Origin: Marinobacterium marinum
GTDB taxonomy: Bacteria; Pseudomonadota; Gammaproteobacteria; Pseudomonadales; Balneatricaceae
DNA: 64,000 nucleotides
Direction of reading: 5' to 3'
Assembly: GCF_013868415.1 (NCBI RefSeq)
Contig: NZ_JACEMT010000042.1
Span: forward strand, 1 to 64,000
Both the position numbers and the translations under genes were made by a program. The notes under the pieces are model-generated. The model searched no databases. It had not been told where the DNA came from and was given only the letters and a program-made list of their open reading frames with translations. Positions within the stretch are counted from its first letter, which is position 1, and each line of letters opens with the position of its first letter. This document shows positions 1 through 9,723 of the stretch, piece by piece.

Positions 1-16
1 CATCTATGGACGCCCC

Positions 17-244
17 GTTTTGTGCAAGCAAAACATTTCGTGACATGAAGGTATTGCAGCCATCTATCCGGATTTTTACGAGGTATTAACCTCTATCCCT
101 GATGAATTCCGCTGACTGGATGCTAATCATTTTAACGTTCTCTGTACGAACGATGTTAGTCGCAGCCTTATCCAGTCTCGGCTCTACCTGTCTGTCATCA
201 GCAAGTTCTGCCCACGCAAACCTCAGCGCGTTCCTGTCATTGGT
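17..244 (-). ncRNA. candidate guide (bridge/seek) RNA region of the IS
   Basis: This 228-bp non-coding stretch follows the transposase stop and ends at the left inverted repeat. In IS1111-group elements the RNA that pairs with donor and target DNA is encoded here. Small hairpins are visible: GTTTTG (17-22) with CAAAAC (29-34), and GAGGT (80-84) with ACCTC (89-93). I could not fold the region or identify the target-pairing loops, so the RNA itself is inferred from family knowledge and position. Confidence 0.35.
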
Positions 245-1270
245 TTATTCAGCAGCCGGTTCTATGTACCGCTGCCCTTTATTCAATAATGCCCATGCTA
301 TACGTGCTAGCTTGTTTGCCATTGCTACAATGACCACATTCTTGTTTGCTCGCACTGATAGTGCATGTAACCAGTTGCTAACGGCATTTTTCTTGGTCGC
401 TGAATGCCTTAGCACTGCTCGCGCACCATGAACCAACATCCTGCGCAAATATGCATCCCCACGCTTACTGATCCCTCTGAGTACTGTTTTGCCGCCACTC
501 GAGTGCTGTCGTGGAACAAGGCCTAACCACGCTGAAAGTTGGCGGCCGTTCTTGAATGCCAATGCATTACCCACGGTTGCTACCAAAGCTGAAGCGGTTA
601 AACGACCAATACCTGGTACTTCAAGTAAACGCTGGCATGCCGAATTGTGTTGCACGTGTTGGTCAATTTCACGATCCAACTCACCAATGCAGCGCTCTAG
701 CTCCACCCAACGAGCTCTCATACGCTCAATGTGGCGCTGCATCAGTACCGGCAGCTGATCTTCATTTATGCCATAGCTGTCGCGGAACCACTGCTTTAGA
801 CGCGCCGGGCCGGATGGCACTGCTATGCCAAATTCACCTAAGGTTGCACGTAAGCGGTTGATTAGAGCAGTACGGTCTCTCATTAACCCATCACGCTCAC
901 GGTGTATCAGCAAAATACTCTGCTGATCAGGCGTCTTCAGCTCCACAAAACGCATATGTGGCCGAGATACTGCCTCACAAATCGCTTCCGCATCAGCAGC
1001 GTCATTTTTGTTGGTTTTTACATAAGGTTTTACGTATTGGGGTGGAATCAGCTTCACTTCATGTCCGCAGTCAGTAATAACTCGACCCCAGTAGTGCGAG
1101 CTGCTGCATGCTTCCATCCCAACTGTACATTTGGATAACTTTGCAAAAAATGCGTAAACCTGTGTCCTCCGCAATGACTTTCTGATTACGCAGCGCCCAC
1201 GTTCATCAGCACCGTGTACTTGAAAGACATTTTTCGCAAGATCCAAGCCGATCACTGATACCTGTTCCAT
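245..1270 (-). CDS. IS110-family (IS1111 group) transposase
   Basis: A full-length 341-aa transposase that cuts and rejoins DNA during movement of the element, guided by an RNA in this family. The N-terminal RuvC-like DEDD domain begins with VIGLDLAKNVFQVHG and continues to DAADAEAICEAVSRPHMRFV near residues 90-110. The C-terminal Tnp_20-type domain has the helix-hairpin-helix LLEVPGIGRLTASALVATVG near residue 215 and the serine region LVPRQHSSGGKTVLRGISKR near residue 250. The frame is intact and starts at ATG 1270, close to the inner side of the right repeat. Nothing suggests inactivation. The family call is firm; the exact IS name cannot be given without a database. Confidence 0.93.
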   Translation of the reverse strand: MEQVSVIGLDLAKNVFQVHGADERGRCVIRKSLRRTQVYAFFAKLSKCTVGMEACSSSHYWGRVITDCGHEVKLIPPQYVKPYVKTNKNDAADAEAICEAVSRPHMRFVELKTPDQQSILLIHRERDGLMRDRTALINRLRATLGEFGIAVPSGPARLKQWFRDSYGINEDQLPVLMQRHIERMRARWVELERCIGELDREIDQHVQHNSACQRLLEVPGIGRLTASALVATVGNALAFKNGRQLSAWLGLVPRQHSSGGKTVLRGISKRGDAYLRRMLVHGARAVLRHSATKKNAVSNWLHALSVRANKNVVIVAMANKLARIAWALLNKGQRYIEPAAE

Positions 1271-1323
1271 GATGCATCCTCCACCTGGTTGCTACCAACT
1301 AGCAGTATAGGAGGGGCGTCCAT

Positions 1324-1650
1324 TTCATTATTTTAATACTGCGCATGCGCGTTTTTGCTCAAGTAAAGAGCTATGAAGCGCTCACTAAATAACTGTATAG
1401 ATTGGATAAATGATGGATCACAGCCATTCTCCTCAGTTGAAAACGAGCATGCGCAATTGCGTGAAAGGTTGTGCGCAGAATCCCACAACACAATATCTAT
1501 AATTACCTGATACTGAACCATTTTGCGTGTTGATTCTAGTCGCAAATGAGCACTCTCCTGCATCGGTTCACGCATAAGCACACGACATACCAAAATATAC
1601 TGTATATAAATACAGCGCTATGCGATAAGTTATGCACAGGAGGTGTTGAC
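1324..1650. other. integron-side intergenic region (IS end to intI remnant)
   Basis: A 327-bp gap between the IS and the integrase remnant. In a working integron the attI site and cassette promoter would lie here, with cassettes extending left. I could not recognise an attI or attC core. The only clear element is the LexA box at its right end. An imperfect repeat around GCGCATGCGC (near 1342) and GAGCATGCGC (near 1446) is present, with no assigned role. Confidence 0.4.
1600..1615 (+). promoter_or_regulatory. LexA (SOS) box upstream of intI remnant
   Basis: CTGTATATAAATACAG matches the gammaproteobacterial LexA consensus CTG-N10-CAG with its preferred AT-rich centre. It sits 35 bp upstream of the integrase start codon at 1651. 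Integron integrase genes are known to be repressed by LexA and induced during SOS, so the site fits its neighbour. It has survived even though the gene is broken. Confidence 0.9.
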
Positions 1651-2013
1651 ATGGGACGGAGCCCATTTCTGGACCACATTCGTCAAGAAATCAGGTTGCG
1701 TGGATACAGTATGCGCACGGAGAAGACATACTGTAATCATCCCATTACTGGAGAGGTGTGCCGGCATCACCTTCACGACTCCGTACCGAGAAAAGCGTTA
1801 AAGGCCGCCTTAGAGAAGGCGAATATTCGTCATAAAAGAGTCAGCTGTCATACGTTTCGACACTCGTTCGCTACTCATCTACTTGAAGCTGGACGCGACA
1901 TCAGGACTGTACAGGAACTGCTTGGCCACAGCGATGTGCGTACAACACAGATATATACCCACGTAATCGGACAACATTTTGCCGGAACTCGAAGCCCCTT
2001 GGATGAGTTATAA
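1651..2013 (+). pseudogene. intI: integron integrase with internal in-frame deletion
   Basis: ATG at 1651 follows a strong AGGAGGTG site at 1638-1645. The 120-aa product starts like an integron integrase ([20 protein letters not shown]) and then, after about 27 residues, jumps to the C-terminal catalytic part. That part includes [20 protein letters not shown], the integron-specific extra segment just before the HTFRHSF box. Normal IntI proteins are about 320 aa, so roughly 200 residues are missing without loss of frame. The remaining part keeps the H-x-x-R box, the GHSD histidine and the nucleophile tyrosine in IYTHV. It lacks the first catalytic arginine, the lysine and most DNA-binding structure, so it should be inactive. 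The frame and ribosome site are intact, so a short protein could still be made. Confidence 0.9.
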
Positions 2014-2193
2014 ACGAGCAGCTACCGCCAAACTCCGATTCCCGCTAACGTCTGCTCTGTGCGCTACGCAGACTCTAGTGGTGTACTGGTGAAGCCACGC
2101 AAGAACGCCAGCAGGGCAGGGCGTATTGAATGGGAGTATGTCGTACCGGCTGAGGCGTTTGTGCACCTCGATGCCTTTTTGTCGCGCATAAAA

Positions 2194-2226
2194 AACCGCG
2201 CCATCTCGGGGAAGAATGGCGCGGTT
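2194..2226. terminator. bidirectional terminator between intI remnant and aceA
   Basis: AACCGCGCCAT (2194-2204) pairs perfectly with ATGGCGCGGTT (2216-2226) around an 11-nt loop. An A-run on the left gives a U-tract for minus-strand transcripts from aceA, and a T-rich stretch lies on the right. The 180 bp before it (2014-2193) stays open in the integrase frame after the stop, but I do not recognise a gene there. Confidence 0.85.
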
Positions 2227-2268
2227 CTTTAACACAGTCCGGGTGCGGGAGCACCCGGGAACCGGTTC

Positions 2269-3864
2269 TTAGCCGAACTGGTTCATGGTGTTGTCTTTAC
2301 CAGAGGCTTTCAGCGCAGCGTCACCAGAGAAGTACTCTTTGTGATCGTCGCCCATGTCGGAACCGGCCATGTTCTGGTGCTTGACACATGCGATGCCCTG
2401 ACGGATCTCTTTACGCTGTACGCCGGCCACGTAGCCCAGCATGCCGGCTTCACCGAAGTACTCTTTGGCCAGGTTGTCGGTAGACAGGGCCGCAGTGTGG
2501 TAAGTCGGCAGCGTGATCAGGTGGTGGAAGATACCGGCTTCACGTGCAGCGTCACGCTGGAAGCTCTGGATGCGACGATCAGCTTCAGCAGACAGTTCAG
2601 TCTCGTCGTATTCAACAGACATCAGGTTAGCGCGGTCGTAGGCAGATACGTCCTTGCCTTCTTCAGTCCAGGCATCGAATACCTGCTGACGGAAGTTCAG
2701 CGTCCAGTTGAAGGACGGGCTGTTGTTGTAAACCAGCTTGGCATTCGGCACTGCTTCGCGGATGCGGTTAACCATGCCGGCGATCTGACCAACGTGCGGC
2801 TTCTCGGTTTCGATCCACAGCAGGTCGGCACCGTTCTGCAGAGACGTGATGCAGTCCAGAACCACGCGGTCTTCGCCAGAACCCTGCTTGAACTGGAACA
2901 GACCAGAGGCCAGACGCTTCGGCTTCAGCAGTTTGCCGTTAGCCTTCACAACCACGTCACCGTTGTCGATGTCGGCAGCGCTTTCAACGTAGTCGCCGTC
3001 CAGGAAGGCGTTGTACTGGTCGCCCAGGTCGCCCGGCTCGTTGGTAACCGCGATCTGCTTGGTCAGGCCGGCACCCAGGGAGTCGGTACGGGCAACGATA
3101 ACGCCGTCTTCAACACCCAGCTCCAGGAACGCGTAGCGAACGGCGCGGATCTTGGCCAGGAAGTCAGAGTGAGGAACGGTTACTTTACCGTCCTGGTGGC
3201 CACACTGCTTCTCGTCGGATACCTGGTTTTCGATCTGGATCGCACAGGCACCGGCTTCGATCATTTTCTTGGCCAGCAGGTAAGTGGCTTCTTCGTTACC
3301 GAAACCAGCATCGATGTCGGCGATGATCGGCACAACGTGAGTCTGGAAGTTGTCGATCTGACCCTGTACTTCAGCTTCCTTGGCAGCGTCGCCAGCTTCG
3401 CGAGCGTCGTCCAGCTGACGGAACAGGCCGCCCAGCTCACGAGCGTCAGCCTGACGCAGGAAGGTGTACAGCTCTTCGATCAGAGAGGGTACAGAGGTCT
3501 TTTCATGCATGGACTGGTCGGGCAGCGGACCGAACTCGGAACGCAGCGCAGCGATCATCCAGCCGGACAGGTACAGGTAACGCTTGTTGGTGTTACCGAA
3601 GTGCTTCTTGATGGCGATCAGTTTCTGCTGACCGATGAAACCATGCCAGCAGCCCAGAGACTGAGTGTACTGAGCGCTGTCTGCGTCGTACTCAGCCATG
3701 TCCTGGCGCATGATCTTGGCAGTGTAACGAGCGATGTCCAGACCGGTCTTGAAACGGTTCTGCAGACGCATGCGAGCGGCGTATTCAGGGTCGATACCCC
3801 AGGTTTCACCGTTGGCAGCACGCAGGCTGGAGAGCGCATCGATTTCAGTTTTGTAATCTGACAT
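2269..3864 (-). CDS. aceA: isocitrate lyase, long Pseudomonas-type
   Basis: Cleaves isocitrate to succinate and glyoxylate, the first step of the glyoxylate shunt for growth on acetate or fatty acids, in the cytosol. The 531-aa product fits the long isocitrate lyase subclass. It carries the catalytic cysteine in KQCGHQDGKV and the Mg-binding region IIADIDAGFGNEEATYLLAK. I chose the ATG at 3864 because AAGGA at 3871-3875 sits 6 bases before it. The ATG at 3870 touches that site directly, and longer forms add unlikely sequence. The gene stands alone with a long leader and its own terminator. With idh and prpE elsewhere in the window it points to acetate/propionate use. Confidence 0.96.
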   Translation of the reverse strand: MSDYKTEIDALSSLRAANGETWGIDPEYAARMRLQNRFKTGLDIARYTAKIMRQDMAEYDADSAQYTQSLGCWHGFIGQQKLIAIKKHFGNTNKRYLYLSGWMIAALRSEFGPLPDQSMHEKTSVPSLIEELYTFLRQADARELGGLFRQLDDAREAGDAAKEAEVQGQIDNFQTHVVPIIADIDAGFGNEEATYLLAKKMIEAGACAIQIENQVSDEKQCGHQDGKVTVPHSDFLAKIRAVRYAFLELGVEDGVIVARTDSLGAGLTKQIAVTNEPGDLGDQYNAFLDGDYVESAADIDNGDVVVKANGKLLKPKRLASGLFQFKQGSGEDRVVLDCITSLQNGADLLWIETEKPHVGQIAGMVNRIREAVPNAKLVYNNSPSFNWTLNFRQQVFDAWTEEGKDVSAYDRANLMSVEYDETELSAEADRRIQSFQRDAAREAGIFHHLITLPTYHTAALSTDNLAKEYFGEAGMLGYVAGVQRKEIRQGIACVKHQNMAGSDMGDDHKEYFSGDAALKASGKDNTMNQFG

Positions 3865-4370
3865 GGTCATTCCTTCACAGTGTTTGTGTTTAGGTAATGT
3901 CGGGGTTGGCGCCTGGCGTCGACCCCTGAACTTGCACCGTAACTGTTCGGGGTTCAGTTCCGGTGTGTTGAAGCGAATGATGGGCTTCCCCACTCAAGGA
4001 GTCAAAGCGATTTTGTGCAGAGCAAAATATATGTAGTCAGACTACACTTTCGGTGATGACAAAACTGTAAAATCACTACAACCCTGTTTCAGGGGGATAA
4101 AGGCGGAAGGCAAGTAACCATGCTGTTTTGAGGGGCTAAGCCTTAAGTTGTAGCCACTTTGGTCGTAGCCAGTGAAAGCCGTTTTTACAAGTAAAAAATA
4201 GAATAAGGAATGGTGTTTATATTCCAAAATATTATTTAAAGTATTAACTACATATTTTGAAAATTGCGCAATTTCAAAGAGTTATGCAGATTTTCACTTA
4301 CGACGAAAGTCGATCGAAGATGAAAGCCTTTCAGGATAGAAAGGCTTTTCAATGGAGTAAAAGCGGTGTC
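3865..4370. other. aceA upstream region
   Basis: About 500 bp without a convincing gene, holding the promoter region of aceA and the terminator of roxA. A short minus-strand frame at 4042-4227 has no ribosome site or recognisable product and is not called. I cannot pick out a defined operator by eye. Confidence 0.4.
4323..4348. terminator. terminator downstream of roxA
   Basis: AAAGCCTTTC (4323-4332) pairs with GAAAGGCTTT (4339-4348) over a 6-nt loop, 23 bp beyond the roxA stop on the minus strand. The stem is moderately AT-rich, so strength is uncertain. Confidence 0.65.
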
Positions 4371-5525
4371 TTACGCCATATTCAGATACAGACTGCCCTG
4401 ATTAAGCAGTTGTAACAGCAAGGTTTCAGCGGCTTCATCGCGCTGTATGAAAAGTGCTTCTTGGGCACATAGCTGAAGCGCAAATTCTTTTGCTGCAGGT
4501 GCGTAAAGCTCGAATGCATGGCCATCGGCAAACAGGATTACGACAGGGTGCTCCTGGTTAACAAAAGCAAAGCGAGAGCCTTCGTTGGCCTGAATCTCTG
4601 CACCCGCTTCAAGTGCCTCGTGTAATTCCGCCAGGGTATAGGGCTCGTCGTTACCGGCCAGGTCAGGATACTTGGGTTCGGTCATGGAGCAGCCGAACCA
4701 GCGGGTCAGGGCGTCAGTGTCATTCAAGTGCTGCTGAATGATGGCGTGCACTCGCTTGATGGCGCTGGCATCAATCTCGCCGGGTTGTGTCTGTAGCTGC
4801 AGATCCTTGTCTTCGTAGCGAAGGTCGCTACTGAGTCCGTCACACAGGGCCTGGGTGAAACCTTGCAGAACTTCGTTCTGCGAAGGTGCACGAAAGCCGA
4901 TCGACCAGGTCATGCAGCCGTCACCAACCCCGACACCGTTATGACCCACTCGCGGCGGCAGGTACAGCATGTCTCCGGGGTTCAGATCAGCACTCTGTTC
5001 AGCCTGCCATTCCGGCAGGATCATGACCGGCGTGTCATCCCGGCGTGGGGACTCTTCGCCGAACAGGCCGCCGAACTCCCAGCGTCTGACGCCTTCTGCC
5101 TGTAGCAGGAAAACGTCATAGTTGTCGTAATGAGGTCCGACACCGCCACCATCACTGGCGTAGCTGATCATCAAGTCATCACGACGCCATTGCGGGATAA
5201 AATTGAATGCCTGCATCAGGGGAGCAACTTCGGGTACCCAGTGATCGACGGCCTGGACCAGGAGTGTCCAGGGTTTGTTACCCAAACGGGAAAAACGCTC
5301 TTCGCTGAACGGGCCGTGCTCCAGCGCCCAGGTGCCGTCGGTTACATCGGTCTCGATCAGGCGTGATTCAATATCCTCTTCGCAGGCCAGCCCCGCCAAT
5401 TCATCTGCGCTGATGCAGGGTGTGAAGTCGGGGAAGGCGTTGCGGATCAGAAGGGGCTTTTTCTGCCAGTATTCACGCAGGAATTGTTCCGCGCTCAGAT
5501 CACCCCAGTGTATTTCATTTATCAA
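4371..5525 (-). CDS. roxA: ribosomal protein uL16 arginine hydroxylase (RoxA/YcfD)
   Basis: A 384-aa JmjC-type Fe(II)/2-oxoglutarate oxygenase of the YcfD family, known to hydroxylate an arginine of ribosomal protein uL16 (L16). The metal ligands are visible as H-x-D in GPHYDNYDVFLLQ near residue 131 and a distal histidine in PPRVGHNGVG near residue 192. The segment RWEFGGLFGEE lies between them, and the C-terminal part has the winged-helix-like region of the family. Length matches the family (about 370-390). The small gene upstream overlaps its start by 11 bp, so the two are likely co-translated. Confidence 0.92.
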   Translation of the reverse strand: MINEIHWGDLSAEQFLREYWQKKPLLIRNAFPDFTPCISADELAGLACEEDIESRLIETDVTDGTWALEHGPFSEERFSRLGNKPWTLLVQAVDHWVPEVAPLMQAFNFIPQWRRDDLMISYASDGGGVGPHYDNYDVFLLQAEGVRRWEFGGLFGEESPRRDDTPVMILPEWQAEQSADLNPGDMLYLPPRVGHNGVGVGDGCMTWSIGFRAPSQNEVLQGFTQALCDGLSSDLRYEDKDLQLQTQPGEIDASAIKRVHAIIQQHLNDTDALTRWFGCSMTEPKYPDLAGNDEPYTLAELHEALEAGAEIQANEGSRFAFVNQEHPVVILFADGHAFELYAPAAKEFALQLCAQEALFIQRDEAAETLLLQLLNQGSLYLNMA

Positions 5526-5778
5526 GGTTCAATAGCTCCGCCATTTCAGTGACAGCATCTTCCAGTTCGGCCATAACCTTGCGGGTATCCCGTTGAGACA
5601 GGGCCGCTTTGCGGTCATTGCCGACCATGCGGACGCATTTCTGAATCCGGTTCATGCACTGGTGGACGCCGGTAACATTGAATTCGAACTGCTCGTAATC
5701 GCGGGCAGTTCGGCTCAGCTGGTCGCGCAGGGCTTCCGCCTGGGCGGCCAGGGTGTGCAGGGATTGTGCGTGGCTCAT
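5515..5778 (-). CDS. small conserved-looking protein of unknown function
   Basis: An 87-aa protein I do not recognise. It is largely helical with heptad-like spacing of leucine and alanine and many charged residues, and has no signal peptide or membrane segment. It carries two cysteines (VHQCMNRIQKCVRM). Its last 11 bp overlap the roxA start on the same strand, which suggests translational coupling. A small helical partner or adaptor is possible, but that is a guess from shape only. The upstream region at 5779-5838 could hold a promoter. Confidence 0.7.
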   Translation of the reverse strand: MSHAQSLHTLAAQAEALRDQLSRTARDYEQFEFNVTGVHQCMNRIQKCVRMVGNDRKAALSQRDTRKVMAELEDAVTEMAELLNLDK

Positions 5779-5838
5779 CCGTTACTCTCCGATCAGGTTG
5801 GTTGTTGTTACTGTATCAGTGCGGAGGTAAATAACCCG

Positions 5839-6570
5839 TTAATCCCGGTCAGCTTTTTCTCGTGCCAGTACTTCTTCTACCGAGGTGAGAATGCCTCGCA
5901 GCATTCCCAGCTCCGCTTTTTCGGGACGCGTCCGGTTGAAATAACGACGCAATTTATCCATTACGCGCCCTTCATGTTGTGGAATGATGAAGCTGGTGCG
6001 GCGCAGGACCTGTTCCAGGTGTGCGTAGAACAGGCTCATTTCCTGTTGACGCGGGTAGGGTGATGGCTCCGGCAGCGTGTCGACCTGCTTGGATGCGCGG
6101 CGCAGCTCGTAGCAGACCAGCTGAATCGCTTGGGCAATATTCAGGACCGGGTAGTCTTCGTTGGCATCAATGAACAGGTGGCGGTGGCAGAGCATCATCT
6201 CTTCGTTTGTGAGTCCCATGGTCTCACGGCCGAACAGGATCGCGATCTGGCCATTACGGGCTTCGTCCGTGACCATTCCAGACGCCTGCTCTGCATCCAT
6301 TAGCGGCTGATCAAAACTGCGCTGGCGGGCGCTGGTGCCAACCACCAACTGGCAATCGGCAATGGCTTCTTCCAAAGTGCCGACGACAACAGCCTGATCA
6401 AGCAGGTCCTTGGCACCGGCGGCGCGTGATTCGGCTTCTTCGTGCGGGTATTCACGCGGGTCTACCAGCCAGAGCTGGCTCAGCCCCATATTCTTCAGCG
6501 CCCGTGCAGCCGCACCAATGTTGCCGGGGTGGAAGGTGTTGATCATAACAATGCGGATATTTTCGAGCAT
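5839..6570 (-). CDS. trmJ: tRNA (cytidine/uridine-2'-O-)-methyltransferase TrmJ
   Basis: A SPOUT-class methyltransferase that 2'-O-methylates position 32 of several tRNAs. It opens with IRIVMINTFHPGNIGAAARA, the family N-terminus, and has the SAM-binding knot elements AILFGRETMGLTNEE and NIAQAIQLVCYELRRA. A C-terminal helical extension (about residues 165-243) is typical of TrmJ. I start at ATG 6570 (MLENIRIV, 243 aa). The frame is open 14 codons further upstream, but that extension does not look like the family. It is a stand-alone gene between the hydrolase and the small unknown gene. Confidence 0.93.
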   Translation of the reverse strand: MLENIRIVMINTFHPGNIGAAARALKNMGLSQLWLVDPREYPHEEAESRAAGAKDLLDQAVVVGTLEEAIADCQLVVGTSARQRSFDQPLMDAEQASGMVTDEARNGQIAILFGRETMGLTNEEMMLCHRHLFIDANEDYPVLNIAQAIQLVCYELRRASKQVDTLPEPSPYPRQQEMSLFYAHLEQVLRRTSFIIPQHEGRVMDKLRRYFNRTRPEKAELGMLRGILTSVEEVLAREKADRD

Positions 6571-6690
6571 AACGGCCTCGCGGGTTGGAATGGGCCGCAT
6601 TATAGGGGGCAATGCTGTGCAGTAAAACGCTCTTTGTCAGGAAGTGCGGCTATGGGGACGGCATTCAAGCCAATGGGGTCTGCTGCAGGA

Positions 6691-7524
6691 TTACAGCTTG
6701 CCTATCCAGTGCCGCAAGTGGCGAGCAAACTGCTCCTTGTGCCATAAGTGAGGTGAATGGTCAGCCTGTCGATAAACGTGCAGCTCTGGACAGGGCAGGG
6801 CGGCTTCTACCCATTCCGGGACCTCCCGGTTGTAAAACTGGCTGCTGTCGCCATAAATCATCAGTGTTGGACGGTCGATCAACGGCAGTATATCGCGGTA
6901 GTCCTGCTGCGTTAATGAATCCCAGCAACGCGTCAAAGCAGGGGCATGCAGTTGACCGAGATATTCACGCATCTGCTGAAAGCCACGGCTGTTTTGCGCA
7001 TAGTTGTCGCGACTGCGCAGGTTGAGACCGTTGGCAGCCAGTTCCAGGACGCCTTCGGCAAAATCTTCGTCCAGGCGCCGAAGAAAGGCTTGATTGCGGG
7101 CATGATCAAAGTCGCCATATACCCCCAGTGGCCAGTCGGTATCAGTGAGCAATTTAGGTGACTGATCGACAATACACAGTCCGGCCAGGCGCTCCAGCCC
7201 ATAGTGACGTATGTACTCCCAGCTGATCAGGGCACCCATTGAGTGGCCTACCAGCACGGCATCCTGAATGCGGTGGTGATTCAGCAGTTGCTCAAGATCA
7301 TCGGCCAGGCGCTTGATATGCATCTGTTCCAGCGGAGGCGGCGTGTGTCGGCCATGTCCACGGGCATCCCAGCACAAAGTGCGATGCCGATCACTCAATT
7401 CGGTGGCAAAAGGGAGCCATTCTCGTGCGCCAGATGTCCAGCCGTGCAGAAATATAACGGCCTGGCCGCGGCCCATATCAAGGTAGCGAATCGGGTGTTG
7501 GTCGGAGCTGAGCAGGGTTTCCAT
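6691..7524 (-). CDS. alpha/beta-fold hydrolase
   Basis: A 277-aa alpha/beta hydrolase without a signal peptide. The oxyanion-hole motif is FLHGWTSGAREW, the nucleophile elbow is GHSMG (serine near residue 95), and the late histidine is in QADHSPHLWHKEQF near residue 263. An acid in LMIYGDSSQF fits the third member of the triad. The substrate cannot be read from sequence; relatives include esterases, haloperoxidase-like enzymes and C-C hydrolases. It lies between trmJ and purB on the same strand, but the purB terminator hairpin at 7556 separates it from purB. Confidence 0.85.
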   Translation of the reverse strand: METLLSSDQHPIRYLDMGRGQAVIFLHGWTSGAREWLPFATELSDRHRTLCWDARGHGRHTPPPLEQMHIKRLADDLEQLLNHHRIQDAVLVGHSMGALISWEYIRHYGLERLAGLCIVDQSPKLLTDTDWPLGVYGDFDHARNQAFLRRLDEDFAEGVLELAANGLNLRSRDNYAQNSRGFQQMREYLGQLHAPALTRCWDSLTQQDYRDILPLIDRPTLMIYGDSSQFYNREVPEWVEAALPCPELHVYRQADHSPHLWHKEQFARHLRHWIGKL

Positions 7525-7555
7525 ACGATAGCCTCACACCGGGATAGATATGAAA

Positions 7556-7575
7556 ACGGGGCCAGAAGGCCCCGT
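7556..7575 (-). terminator. purB terminator
   Basis: ACGGGGCC (7556-7563) and GGCCCCGT (7568-7575) form an 8-bp GC-rich stem with a 4-nt loop. Read on the minus strand the stem is followed by TTTTC, just after the purB stop. Confidence 0.85.
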
Positions 7576-7583
7576 GGAATCGT

Positions 7584-8963
<1,380 letters not shown>

Positions 8964-9036
8964 TTATCAGCTTGTGTCATTAAAGGGGGTAATTATACGG
9001 AAAACCGCGGCTACTGGGTATGCCGTAACCGCGTGA

Positions 9037-9723
9037 TCAGGCTTGCATGATACGTCTCAGCGACGGTTTCAGGCGCGAACGGAAGAACAGCATGTGCCAG
9101 CGCTTGCCGCCAACCTGACGCCAAAGCAGCGTGGCCCGAATGCCGGCCAGCAACAGGGCACGGATGCGTGCAGCATTCTCGCTGTTCTGCAGATGGCGAG
9201 GGTCACCGCCAACCTGAATACGGAAGCTGAAATGGCTGATCGTCTCCTGATACAGGTTGTCCAGCGCCGCAATGACATTGCGATGGGTATAAGCGACCGA
9301 CTGCAGTGCCTTGGGATCTTCATTGTCCGGATCATTGTCCCGATCGTTGAAATAGCGAGCCTTGGCCGCCACGGCATCAATACCTTGACCCACTTTGGCC
9401 ATGATATCCGGGTGCTTGTCCAGTTGCCGTTCCAGCATAATCATGCCCAAGACGTACTGGATGATCTGCTTGTTGCGAGCGCTTTCGTTTTTGTCGACCA
9501 TGTCCTGCAAGTGGCGCAGCCCCAGGCCCAGCCCATACGGTATTTCATTGACGCCGCCAAAGACATCTTCGGTCATGCGTGGGCTGGTCACAAACAGGCT
9601 GGCAATACAGGTTTCGTAACTGTTTTGCGGCACCATGCCTCGGGTGGCGATTTGATCAACCAGACTGGCGGCCTGAAACATGCCGGCCAGCGCGATCGTT
9701 TGTTCATCGTGTTGACGTGACAT
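9037..9723 (-). CDS. hflD: high-frequency lysogenisation protein HflD homologue
   Basis: A 228-aa, mostly helical protein of the HflD family. In E. coli HflD is a membrane-associated protein that binds phage lambda CII and affects the lysis/lysogeny choice; its normal cell role is unclear. Family features are the N-terminal QTIALAGMFQAASLVDQIA and the middle stretch IIQYVLGMIMLERQLDKHP. ATG 9723 overlaps the mnmA stop by one base (TGATG), so the two are translationally coupled. The mnmA-hflD-purB order is the common gammaproteobacterial one and supports the call. Confidence 0.93.
   Translation of the reverse strand: MSRQHDEQTIALAGMFQAASLVDQIATRGMVPQNSYETCIASLFVTSPRMTEDVFGGVNEIPYGLGLGLRHLQDMVDKNESARNKQIIQYVLGMIMLERQLDKHPDIMAKVGQGIDAVAAKARYFNDRDNDPDNEDPKALQSVAYTHRNVIAALDNLYQETISHFSFRIQVGGDPRHLQNSENAARIRALLLAGIRATLLWRQVGGKRWHMLFFRSRLKPSLRRIMQA

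Larger units (their letters stand above)
6..1323 (-). mobile_element. IS110/IS1111-type insertion sequence
   Basis: An 11-bp inverted repeat, ATGGACGCCCC at 6-16 and GGGGCGTCCAT at 1313-1323, brackets one transposase gene on the minus strand. IS110-family elements of the IS1111 group carry subterminal inverted repeats like these and make no clear target duplication. The true ends should therefore lie a few bases outside the repeats, and the left one may fall just off the window. The non-coding space is lopsided: about 43 bp before the transposase start and about 230 bp after its stop. That is the arrangement of the IS1111 group, where the long 3' non-coding part encodes the guide RNA. The element lies upstream of a broken integron integrase. 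Confidence 0.8.

Noticed and set aside
1333-1593. 86-aa minus-strand frame between the IS and intI remnant
   Set aside because: No ribosome site, no family resemblance, and it lies where attI and the cassette promoter are expected.
1324-1599. attI or attC recombination site next to the integron remnant
   Set aside because: No convincing GTTRRRY core pair or attC-like fold was visible.
2341-3861. Long plus-strand open frame opposite aceA
   Set aside because: It mirrors the aceA codons exactly, has no ribosome site or domain, and aceA is certain. The same holds for long frames opposite idh (31525-33306), prpE (37828-39687) and metH segments.
4042-4227. 61-aa minus-strand frame upstream of aceA
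   Set aside because: Low-complexity product without ribosome site; treated as promoter region.
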